A DNA stretch of 5,628 nt from UBA1231 sp045123185 (lineage in GTDB: Bacteria; Bacillota_I; Bacilli_A; ML615J-28; CAG-313), in the NCBI GenBank assembly GCA_045123185.1, contig JBGVIL010000148.1, forward strand, positions 1 to 5,628, read 5' to 3'. Made by a program: the position numbers and the translations under genes. The notes below the pieces were generated by a model. That model made no database searches and was not told the origin of the DNA. It worked only from the letters and a program-made list of their open reading frames with translations. Positions 1-5,341 of this stretch are shown in pieces. How positions within the stretch are numbered: the stretch's first letter is position 1; each line of letters begins with the position of its first letter.

Positions 1-31
1 TCATTGAGGTATTTATCTCACACTCTATTTG

Positions 32-38
32 AAAGGAG
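32..38 (+). promoter_or_regulatory. Ribosome binding site of the 55-aa gene
   Basis: AAAGGAG, eight bases before the ATG at 47. It decides the start: the in-frame TTG at 29 lies upstream of and overlaps this site. It is embedded in TATTTGAAAGGAGTGA (26-41), a context repeated before the genes at 236 and 4776. Confidence 0.8.
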
Positions 39-46
39 TGACTATT

Positions 47-214
47 ATGCAAAAAGTGGCTATCTATAATATTGACCAATGTCGGTTTTATATTAAGAAT
101 GGAGCAACTGTCTTAGATATTAAGATAGGTAGCAACGGAAAGGTCGCTCTAATATTTGAAAAGAATGATGTGTATATCAAATTGTTTGCCCAATGGTGTG
201 AAAGAAAACACTAA
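47..214 (+). CDS. Small conserved phage protein, possibly DUF5659-like (55 aa)
   Basis: A 55-residue protein beginning MQKVAIYNI. The ATG at 47 is chosen because a strong AAAGGAG lies at 32-38, eight bases upstream; an in-frame TTG at 29 overlaps that site and cannot use it. The sequence has the texture of the short phage DUF5659-type proteins: a beta-like start, an FYIKNGATVLDI segment (residues 14-25), a turn with Gly (GSNGK), a second strand VALIFEK (33-39), then a short helix ending in WCERKH. There is no signal peptide or membrane segment. It is the first complete gene of the block and sits 21 bases before the next start, so it is probably co-transcribed with it. The function is unknown. 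The DUF assignment is from memory of the family pattern, not a search. Confidence 0.75.
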   Translation: MQKVAIYNIDQCRFYIKNGATVLDIKIGSNGKVALIFEKNDVYIKLFAQWCERKH

Positions 215-235
215 TATTTGAAGGAGTGAATTTGA

Positions 236-916
236 ATGGAAGAACAAGAAGTCAAAAAAACAACTCGTAAATCTGCTTCCGCCAAAAAAGATGAAGAGAT
301 TGCAGAATTAAAAGATTTGATTGCTCAACAACAAGCTATGATTGAAAAATTAATGACTAAGGTTGATGAAGCTAAAGAAGATGATTTACCACCAAAACAA
401 GCTCGTGTTAATAAAGGTACAGTAGTTGACCGAGGAATTACTAAACAAGGTTTAAGACGTAAATATAAAAATAAAGATATTTATGTCCAAAGTGCTATTG
501 TAGGTACTGTATGTTACAATGGTAAAAATGATGTTTATGAATGGGGTAATAAAGGCGAAGTTGTACCTATGGCTATTGAAGACATTGTAGCTATGCCAGA
601 CTCATACCTACATAATCCCTGGTTGGTACTTGACGACTATGAAAACGATGAGGAAGTGTTGGATGACATTATCCAATGTTTAGGATTAGAAGACATTTAT
701 CGCAGATTATATATTCTAACAGAACTAGATGAAGATATCAACTCTGTTGACATGAAAGAATTTGAACGACTTGTAAATGAATCAAAAGCAGAAGGTGGAA
801 CTTTAGCACTTGACGCTACCGCTATTATCCAAAATAAAATTGACAAAGGAATTTTAGATAGTAATAGTAAAATTGATAAATTCGAAAAAATCTTAGGTCG
901 TTCATTCAATAAATAG
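236..916 (+). CDS. Conserved phage structural-region protein with N-terminal coiled coil (226 aa)
   Basis: The ATG at 236 follows AAGGAG at 221-226. Residues 1-18 are rich in Lys, Ser and Thr; residues 19-48 form a likely coiled coil (EEIAELKDLIAQQQAMIEKL). Residues 50-70 look like a linker. A beta-rich core (about 71-111) contains IYVQSAIVGTVCYNG and then EWGNKGEVVPM. Next comes a motif, MPDSYLHNPWLVLDD (120-134), which I associate with a family in structural regions of low-GC Gram-positive phages: a strand-rich core, an (M)xxxxxxYLxxPWLxxxD-like motif, and a helical end resembling IIQNKIDKGILDSNSKID (197-214). The role is not known; the position just upstream of neck-type genes suggests a head accessory or decoration function, or a scaffold-like helper. 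That is inference. It has no transmembrane segment and no catalytic motif that I can see. Confidence 0.7.
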   Translation: MEEQEVKKTTRKSASAKKDEEIAELKDLIAQQQAMIEKLMTKVDEAKEDDLPPKQARVNKGTVVDRGITKQGLRRKYKNKDIYVQSAIVGTVCYNGKNDVYEWGNKGEVVPMAIEDIVAMPDSYLHNPWLVLDDYENDEEVLDDIIQCLGLEDIYRRLYILTELDEDINSVDMKEFERLVNESKAEGGTLALDATAIIQNKIDKGILDSNSKIDKFEKILGRSFNK

Positions 917-949
917 GAGCTACTGCTCCTTATAGAAAGGAGTGGGAGC
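915..949 (+). promoter_or_regulatory. Competing RNA hairpins around a ribosome binding site
   Basis: The 33 bases between the genes ending at 916 and starting at 950 hold three mutually exclusive pairings. AGGAGC (915-920) pairs perfectly with GCTCCT (925-930) over a TACT loop. CTCCTT (926-931) pairs perfectly with AAGGAG (937-942), the ribosome binding site of the next gene. GCTCC (925-929) can also pair with GGAGC (945-949), directly before the ATG. The first hairpin contains part of the upstream stop codon TAG (914-916). The pairings are direct observations; a role in translational coupling is inference, and the stems are only five to six base pairs. Confidence 0.4.
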
Positions 950-1381
950 ATGGAGTTTGAAGATGTAGTTGACATGATGTTGACTTTATTGGACGACTAT
1001 CAAATCGCAGAAATAACTGATGAAGAATTACAATTAGAAGTTGGTATTAAAGTTAATATAGTTATTGCTAAAGCACAATTAGAAAATTTAGAGTTTGACA
1101 AAGACTTTAGTGAATTTAACCGTGAATTAACTGTTATGGAAGCAACTATATTATCTTATGGTTTGTTAATGTTATGGTTATCACCATTTATCAATAATCG
1201 TGAAGTTTTACAAACTCAACTTACTTCTAAAGAGGTTGTAACTTTTAGTAATGCTAACCGTATACAACAAGGTATTCAATTATATAAATTAGCTAAAACA
1301 GAATTCTATCAGTTAGTTATTGATTATAATACCCTTAAAATTAAAGCTCAAATTAAAGAGCAGTTGGAGGGGAATAATTAA
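950..1381 (+). CDS. Head-completion/neck-like protein (143 aa)
   Basis: A small, mostly helical acidic protein. The ATG at 950 follows AAAGGAG (936-942). Key region: DFSEFNRELTVMEATILSY (52-70) running into GLLMLWLSPFINN (71-83), then SKEVVTFSNANRI (93-105). This pattern (FNxxLTxxExxILxxxxxxxWLxPxI followed by a K-[DE]-x-x-x-F-S-x-A-N element) is one I associate with small proteins between capsid and tail genes in Bacillota phages, often called neck or head-tail connector proteins. The C-terminal end is a Lys/Glu-rich helix. The stretch ATILSYGLLMLWL is hydrophobic but is better read as an amphipathic or packing helix than a membrane span. Its stop overlaps the next start (TAATG, 1379-1383), so translation is probably coupled. 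Alternative: any other small neck subunit. Confidence 0.6.
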   Translation: MEFEDVVDMMLTLLDDYQIAEITDEELQLEVGIKVNIVIAKAQLENLEFDKDFSEFNRELTVMEATILSYGLLMLWLSPFINNREVLQTQLTSKEVVTFSNANRIQQGIQLYKLAKTEFYQLVIDYNTLKIKAQIKEQLEGNN

Positions 1382-2370
1382 TGAGCGTATATAGTGATAG
1401 ATATAGACAAAGAGTATCTAGAGGTACTGATGGTTCTGCTCGTAGTATTCGTATAAAAGAAGCTAAAGATACTTATAATAGAAATTTTAAAGATATTATG
1501 GGCTATCTTCAAGCAGAATATCTAGATGCAGAAATGGTAAACAACAACGAACCAGCTAGACCATTAGATATTGTAATTTCTACTAATACTAATGGATATG
1601 AACGTATCATTAATTGTAGACCCGACACGTTATTAAAGGCTGGTACTTATGTATATTATGAAGAAATGGGAGTTAAAAAGACTGCTATTATTCGTGAGTT
1701 ATTAAAATCTGAACCAATTCCAACATATAAAGCATTTGAGTGTTCTCAAACTTTGATTATTAAGAATTGCCCTTATCCATTTCCTTGTTTTTCATATAAT
1801 AGTACATATAGTTCAAAAGGTTTAATTGATACAGACCGTAACTATATTCTTGACTCACGTAATAAATTATATATCCAAAAAAATGAATTCTCATGTAGAT
1901 TATGGGAACAATATCACGGTTATAGAATTATTTTAGGTGATGATGATGGTACTGTTGTATTTAAAATTACCGAGATGGATGACTTCTCTTATAAAGGTAT
2001 GTTCATTGTTTCATTAAAAGTAGAACAACGCCACCATTTAGACGGGGTAGAAAATAAGTTGTGGGCATATAATGAAAAAGAGATTGACTTCTCTGATTTA
2101 AGTTATAATGTTAATGGACAAATTGCAATTGAATCATTAGAAATTATGTCTGAAATGTATTATAAAGTAGGAGATACTTTTGAAATGATTGCTACAACAC
2201 CAGTTAATACATGGATATATGATAATACATTTTTTGAAGGTATTGAATTATCTACTGCTGATACATTAAAAGGAACATTGGCTAAATCGGGTAAATTAAC
2301 TATTGAAGCAATAGGCACTCAAAATCAAAGAGCTTCAAAAACCGTAATTGTAAAGGAACGTGCTAAATAA
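1381..2370 (+). CDS. Neck / head-closure-like protein with C-terminal Ig-like domain (329 aa)
   Basis: The ATG at 1381 overlaps the previous stop by one base and has GGAGGGG at 1366-1372. Residues 1-30 are basic (SVYSDRYRQRVSRG). Residues about 60-130 look like the small beta-barrel of head-closure proteins: PLDIVISTNTNGYERI, then KAGTYVYYEEMGVKKTAIIREL, then AFECSQTLIIKN. This matches the order 'set up by, value or wall, conversion of units' seen in stopper/adaptor proteins that carry a YxxxGxxxxI type strand pair and an xCNxxLxW-like strand; here Cys121 and Leu125 fall in that place. A second beta-rich part covers 160-245. Residues 252-327 read as an Ig-like fold: KVGDTFEMIAT, a WIYDN turn, GTLAKSGKLTIEAIG, then SKTVIVKE. 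Ig-like add-ons are common on virion surface proteins. The next gene overlaps its stop (TAATG, 2368-2372). The closure role is inference from context. Confidence 0.55.
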   Translation: MSVYSDRYRQRVSRGTDGSARSIRIKEAKDTYNRNFKDIMGYLQAEYLDAEMVNNNEPARPLDIVISTNTNGYERIINCRPDTLLKAGTYVYYEEMGVKKTAIIRELLKSEPIPTYKAFECSQTLIIKNCPYPFPCFSYNSTYSSKGLIDTDRNYILDSRNKLYIQKNEFSCRLWEQYHGYRIILGDDDGTVVFKITEMDDFSYKGMFIVSLKVEQRHHLDGVENKLWAYNEKEIDFSDLSYNVNGQIAIESLEIMSEMYYKVGDTFEMIATTPVNTWIYDNTFFEGIELSTADTLKGTLAKSGKLTIEAIGTQNQRASKTVIVKERAK

Positions 2371-3014
2371 TGGTTAAAGATAGATATTTAGGTACAAAAA
2401 GTAATAAATTCAGACGTGTTCCTTACATTGTGGAATATTTAATGAAGGTTATCGACTGTCAAGAAATTAGACGTTTATGTAGATATTATACATTAGACCC
2501 ATTAGCAGAGGAAGCGTTTGATTATGACGGTAATTTAGTAGACCAACCAGATTTAAATGATAGTCTTGAATTTAAAGTGGTTAGAGATAAAGTTAGTGCA
2601 GGTGCAGAAGATGCAATTCTAATTGCAGAAACATTCTCTAATTCTATTATTAATTATAATAAAATGCAAATTTGTGTTTATCCTTATGAAATTACATTCT
2701 CTGAACGTGCTAGCCGATATGGTACTTCTACGTTTGGTTATATGACATTTCATATTGATATTATATATCCTATGCAACTTAACAAGTTAGCAGACCATAT
2801 GCAACGTGCATGGAGTATTGCTTGTATTATCATGGATGCCATAGATGATAAAACGGTACTTGACGAAGAGTTGCATAAACATACTGGAGATATTAAGTTT
2901 GAGTTTAAGGAAAATATGGCTACAAACTATAAACTAGCTCCAAATAGTGATATGGTAATCCTTACTGTTCCTATCGCAGTAACAGTCAATGGTTTACGTT
3001 CTCCAAAGGACTGA
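2370..3014 (+). CDS. Probable tail terminator / tail completion protein (214 aa)
   Basis: The ATG at 2370 overlaps the upstream stop and is preceded by AAAGGAA (2352-2358). The N-terminal helices (KFRRVPYIVEYLMKVIDCQEIRRLCRYYTLDPL, about 13-45, interpreted in parts) lead to an alpha/beta core: KMQICVYPYEITFSER (98-113), GYMTFHIDIIYP (123-134), a helix KLADHMQRAWSIACIIMDAIDD (139-160), then late strands DIKFEFKEN and DMVILTVPIAVTVNG. The succession strand, strand, long helix ending IMDxID, strands is what I expect of tail terminator folds (gpU / SPP1 gp17-like), which cap the tail tube and join it to the head. Position between neck-type genes and the tail tube fits. Sequence similarity alone would be too weak, so this is a context-supported inference; a second neck adaptor is the alternative. 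Confidence 0.5.
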   Translation: MVKDRYLGTKSNKFRRVPYIVEYLMKVIDCQEIRRLCRYYTLDPLAEEAFDYDGNLVDQPDLNDSLEFKVVRDKVSAGAEDAILIAETFSNSIINYNKMQICVYPYEITFSERASRYGTSTFGYMTFHIDIIYPMQLNKLADHMQRAWSIACIIMDAIDDKTVLDEELHKHTGDIKFEFKENMATNYKLAPNSDMVILTVPIAVTVNGLRSPKD

Positions 3015-3019
3015 TATTT

Positions 3020-3796
3020 ATGAGTAGGTCTAATTATTGGAAATATTACGTAGGGATAGATGTGCCATGTGCTAATTTATCTGTATCTCCAAAACCAGTA
3101 AGATTGCTAGATTGGGAATTATTTCAAACCATTGCTTATGAACCTTTAAGAATAAATGAGGAATTAATTCGTAAACAATTAAAAGTTGATGAAAATGTTT
3201 CATTATATGAATATATTATTCAGTATATGATGGAAAAAGCTAAAAATGAAACTGGAAGAGAAGAATACGGATTAATTATTCTGGCTCAAATATTCACTTT
3301 AGCTTTTAGACTTCCAGTTGAATTAAAAGTTGAAGAAGATGATGGTATGTTAGGTTTTGTATTTTGCATTAATGGAAATGAGCATGATATAATCAACAAA
3401 CATAACTACCAACAAATTAGAGAAATGATTATGGAACAAAATTTAATATTTGAACCAATCGTAGCTGCAGACAAAAAATCCCAACAAGCAATTGACAAGG
3501 CAATAGAAAGAAAAAAGAGTATTGGCTCAACAACAGAGACAAATATAGAATCAATGATTGTATTAGTATCAAAGGGACGTAAAATAGATGAAGATTATAC
3601 ATTCTATCAACTTCAAGCAGATTATGAAATGGAATTAAGATTAGAACAATCTCGTGCTATACCAGTATATAGAGCAGTAGGTGCAGATATTGAACCTATT
3701 GTATTGGCAGAGGTTCTAAGTATGCATGAAGACCCTTATTCATTTGAAAAAATGTTTAAGAAAAACGATAGAAAGAAAGACGATTTATCTAAATAA
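3020..3796 (+). CDS. Conserved phage tail-region protein of unknown function (258 aa)
   Basis: The ATG at 3020 lies five bases after the previous stop and has AAAGGA at 3005-3010. Residues 1-60 carry a Pro-containing start and RLLDWELFQTIAYEP. Residues 61-100 are helical (SLYEYIIQYMMEKAKN, GLIILAQIFTLAFRLP). A short beta part follows (ELKVEEDDGMLGFVFCINGNEHDI, in pieces 101-124). Then comes NYQQIREMIMEQNLIFEP (129-146), a helical linker with AIERKK, NIESMIVLVSKG (175-186) and TFYQLQADYEMELRLEQ (194-210). The C-terminus is EDPYSFEKMFKK plus a Lys/Asp-rich tail. The 'REMIMEQNLIFEP ... IESMI.LVSKG ... YTFYQLQADY' texture recalls proteins found near tail genes of gut Bacillota phages; I know no function for them. 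The block QLQADYEMELRLEQ is comparable to helper or chaperone-like proteins, but no assignment is justified. There is no catalytic motif, signal peptide or membrane span. Confidence 0.6.
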   Translation: MSRSNYWKYYVGIDVPCANLSVSPKPVRLLDWELFQTIAYEPLRINEELIRKQLKVDENVSLYEYIIQYMMEKAKNETGREEYGLIILAQIFTLAFRLPVELKVEEDDGMLGFVFCINGNEHDIINKHNYQQIREMIMEQNLIFEPIVAADKKSQQAIDKAIERKKSIGSTTETNIESMIVLVSKGRKIDEDYTFYQLQADYEMELRLEQSRAIPVYRAVGADIEPIVLAEVLSMHEDPYSFEKMFKKNDRKKDDLSK

Positions 3797-3804
3797 AAAA
3801 GGAT

Positions 3805-3826
3805 ATAGAGGGGATAACCCTTTTAT
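3805..3826 (+). promoter_or_regulatory. Hairpin with ATAA loop, weak attenuator candidate
   Basis: ATAGAGGGG (3805-3813) pairs with CCCTTTTAT (3818-3826) around an ATAA loop; two of the nine pairs are G-T wobbles. The T stretch lies inside the stem rather than after it, and an A-rich run follows, so it is not a standard intrinsic terminator. It begins nine bases after the stop codon of the 258-aa gene and could slow polymerase or protect a 3' end. Confidence 0.35.
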
Positions 3827-3847
3827 CATATAAAAAAATAAAAACTT

Positions 3848-3892
3848 GGACTTCCCCATAGTCCTTAACAATAATAAATAAGAAAATGGGGA
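3848..3892 (+). promoter_or_regulatory. Candidate H-type pseudoknot
   Basis: Stem 1 is GGACT (3848-3852) with AGTCC (3860-3864). Its entire loop, TCCCCAT (3853-3859), is the exact reverse complement of ATGGGGA (3886-3892), giving a seven-pair stem 2 with a 21-base A/T-rich linker (3865-3885). The pairing is a direct observation. With a seven-base loop fully used, the geometry is tight, so the two stems may instead be alternatives. It ends 18 bases before the ribosome binding site of the tail tube gene. Confidence 0.4.
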
Positions 3893-3926
3893 TACCGACA
3901 GGTATATCAGAAGGGAGAAATAAAAA

Positions 3927-4691
3927 ATGGCATTAAATTTCGCTAAAAACGATATGGAATTCTTATTATCAGTTGCAGACGTTTTATTATTAGACTCTAA
4001 AACTGGTGCTCAATTAGCTTCTGCTACTTTAAAATCTCACAGTATGAACCAATCAGTAGATACTACTGAAATCCGTGCAGGACAAGCAAATGACGTATTA
4101 GCAACTATCAAAAACAATAAAACAATTGAAGTTACTATCGAAGACGTTCAACAAAAACATGAATTCATCGCTATGATGTTAGGTTCTGCAATTGAAGACG
4201 GTGCAAAAGCAGTTGATGCTTACGTTATGCCACAAGGTTTAACAGTTGCTGGAAATAAAGTAACATTACCACAAACACCAAAAGAAGGTGAAACACCAAC
4301 ATTAACTAAAGTTGATGGTGAAAGTATTTCAACAACATTCACTGGTAGAGAATCAGGTAACTTAACAGGAGTTAAAGATGGTGACATTGTTTATGTTTCT
4401 GGTTATGCATATGTAGCTCCTGCAGATAACATGAAAATTGCTATCAAATCTGACAAATTCGCAGGTTCTTATAAAATGATTCTTGACGAACAAGTATTCA
4501 ATGCAGATATGCAAATTATTGCTCGTAAACAAACTGTATTCCACAAAGTAATTCCTAATGATTCATTTACATTAGACGGTTCAGCAGAACGTGCAGAAAA
4601 AACTGCATCTTATACATTCACTGTTGCTCTTGAACCAGGTCAACAAGATTTAGGATATGTATTATATGTTCCAGAAGGAGCAGCAGAATAA
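3927..4691 (+). CDS. Probable major tail tube protein (254 aa)
   Basis: The ATG at 3927 follows AAGGGAG (3911-3917). The N-terminal part (1-90) has ADVLLLDSKTGAQLASATLK, then TTEIRAGQANDVLATIKNNK and IEVTIEDVQQKHEFIAMML. The 'EIRxGQxNxxLxxxxxxxxxxVTIEDxxxxxxFIAxxxG' pattern is one I associate with an abundant structural protein of Bacillota gut phages, usually called a major tail or structural protein. Residues about 92-165 look like an inserted, Thr/Gly-rich loop or small domain. The C-terminal part (168-254) returns to alternating strands: MKIAIKSDKFAGSYKMILDE, ADMQIIARKQTVFHKVIP, TASYTFTVALEPG. The protein has no Cys and no Trp. Eight of nine Phe codons are TTC, against two of nine in the upstream neighbour, consistent with high expression. 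It has its own leader and downstream hairpin, as fits a highly produced subunit. Alternative: another major virion subunit, such as a tail sheath-less tube variant or head decoration protein. Confidence 0.6.
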   Translation: MALNFAKNDMEFLLSVADVLLLDSKTGAQLASATLKSHSMNQSVDTTEIRAGQANDVLATIKNNKTIEVTIEDVQQKHEFIAMMLGSAIEDGAKAVDAYVMPQGLTVAGNKVTLPQTPKEGETPTLTKVDGESISTTFTGRESGNLTGVKDGDIVYVSGYAYVAPADNMKIAIKSDKFAGSYKMILDEQVFNADMQIIARKQTVFHKVIPNDSFTLDGSAERAEKTASYTFTVALEPGQQDLGYVLYVPEGAAE

Positions 4692-4696
4692 TTAAT

Positions 4697-4749
4697 CTTA
4701 TAGGATTTAACTACCAATCAGTTTTGATTGGTAGGACTAATCCTATAAG
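4697..4749 (+). promoter_or_regulatory. Two-tier hairpin after the tail tube gene
   Basis: The outer stem CTTATAGGATT (4697-4707) pairs perfectly with AATCCTATAAG (4739-4749). The inner stem CTACCAATCA (4711-4720) pairs perfectly with TGATTGGTAG (4725-4734) over a GTTT loop. Only TAA (4708-4710) and GACT (4735-4738) are unpaired between the two stems. It begins five bases after the tail tube stop codon and ends about ten bases before the next ribosome binding site. No T-run follows, so it does not look like an intrinsic terminator. A role as RNA-processing site (RNase III-like), 3'-end protector or partial attenuator is inference. Confidence 0.65.
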
Positions 4750-4758
4750 GATATTTGA

Positions 4759-4765
4759 AAAGGAG
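4759..4765 (+). promoter_or_regulatory. Ribosome binding site of the 185-aa gene
   Basis: AAAGGAG ten bases before the ATG at 4776. It decides the start, because the in-frame TTG at 4755 lies upstream of and overlaps this region. A TTG at 4770 is in frame but too close to the site. Confidence 0.75.
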
Positions 4766-4775
4766 AGATTTGAAA

Positions 4776-5333
4776 ATGCAAATTAGAAGAATGAAACGTA
4801 AAGACGTTCGTTGTATTATTGAAGTAGTTGGTGACGGTTCAATCGTTAAACATTATGATGAAACTACTATTAATATGAAATTACAACACTACGACAAAGA
4901 CAGTATGGTTACAATTTATGAACCAACAGAAGAACAAAAAGCAACATTACAAGATTTATTATTCCAAGCAGATGAAGATACTATTAAAGCTAATGCTTTA
5001 CAAGTAGTATATGCAATGAAATTAGTTACAGACCTTGAAGGTTTAGAAGATATTACAGAAGAAGAATTAATTGATACAATTAAAACACCAGACAGAGTGT
5101 TAGAAGAAATTAATTTTGAAATTGGTCGTATCTTTACGGAATTAATTACTAATCATTATGAAAAATTATCTGCTTTGAATTCGTTGCCAAAACCAATTCT
5201 TAAAGCTCATTTAGAAAATGAAATTAATAGAGTTGAAGAAGAACAACGTAAAGAAGAGGAAAAAGAAAGAGCTAAAAAAGAATTAGAAGAACAAATGAAA
5301 GCTCTTGAAGCTAAAATGGCAGAATTGAAATAG
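4776..5333 (+). CDS. Coiled-coil tail-region protein, possible tail assembly chaperone (185 aa)
   Basis: The start is the ATG at 4776 (MQIRRMKRKDV), supported by AAAGGAG at 4759-4765. The N-terminal 65 residues are mixed strand and helix: VRCIIEVVGDGSIVKHYDET, MVTIYEPTEEQKATLQDLL. The middle (66-140) is helical and acidic (EDITEEELIDTIKTPDRVLEEI, in parts). Residues about 141-185 form a strongly charged coiled coil (EEEQRKEEEKERAKKELEEQ and on to KMAELK). It lies directly after the tail tube gene, where tail assembly chaperones usually sit, and the TxxEPTxEQ-like element fits that kind of protein loosely. No programmed frameshift site was found at its 3' end, so the G/GT-type arrangement is not shown. 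The chaperone call is therefore only a position-based inference. It is separated by eight bases from the next start. Confidence 0.55.
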   Translation: MQIRRMKRKDVRCIIEVVGDGSIVKHYDETTINMKLQHYDKDSMVTIYEPTEEQKATLQDLLFQADEDTIKANALQVVYAMKLVTDLEGLEDITEEELIDTIKTPDRVLEEINFEIGRIFTELITNHYEKLSALNSLPKPILKAHLENEINRVEEEQRKEEEKERAKKELEEQMKALEAKMAELK

Positions 5334-5341
5334 GTGATAAA

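Larger units (their letters stand above)
3797..3926 (+). promoter_or_regulatory. Structured 130-base leader before the tail tube gene
   Basis: This is the largest non-coding gap in the window. From 5' to 3' it holds a nine-pair hairpin (3805-3826), an A-rich spacer, a five-pair hairpin (3848-3864) whose whole seven-base loop is complementary to 3886-3892, a small ATACC/GGTAT hairpin (3892-3905) and the AAGGGAG ribosome binding site (3911-3917). No open reading frame of note is present. A TATAAA at 3829-3834 could act as a -10 box but has no -35 partner at the right distance, so I do not call a promoter. The structures may tune translation or stability of the tail tube mRNA; that is inference. 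Confidence 0.5.

Noticed and set aside
1..32. End of an upstream gene (frame 3, stop TGA at 30-32) and a small hairpin at 5-20
   Set aside because: Only nine codons are visible and another frame is open as well, so a coding call cannot be supported; the hairpin has six pairs including a wobble and may lie inside that gene.
697..975. Minus-strand open frame of 92 codons
   Set aside because: It lies antisense to the 226-aa gene and the following gap, is dominated by Ser/Leu/Ile runs typical of a reversed acidic, Asp/Glu-rich frame, and has no ribosome binding site of note.
1148..1198. Transmembrane helix in the 143-aa protein (holin-like)
   Set aside because: The hydrophobic run is short, interrupted by Ser, Tyr and Pro, and sits inside a pattern known from neck-type proteins; flanks lack the charge layout of holins.
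3844..3877. Promoter with TTGGAC as -35 and AATAAT as -10 before the tail tube gene
   Set aside because: The -35 matches the consensus at only three of six positions and the bases are better explained by the GGACT hairpin; in such A/T-rich DNA -10-like hexamers are expected by chance.
4362..4544. Minus-strand open frame of 60 codons
   Set aside because: It is fully antisense to the tail tube gene, which has strong coding evidence and highly biased codons; the reverse protein shows no recognisable pattern.
4697..4749. Intrinsic transcription terminator
   Set aside because: The stem is long but rich in A-T, has an internal loop and is followed by GATATTTGAAAAGG rather than a T-run, on neither strand giving the canonical pattern.
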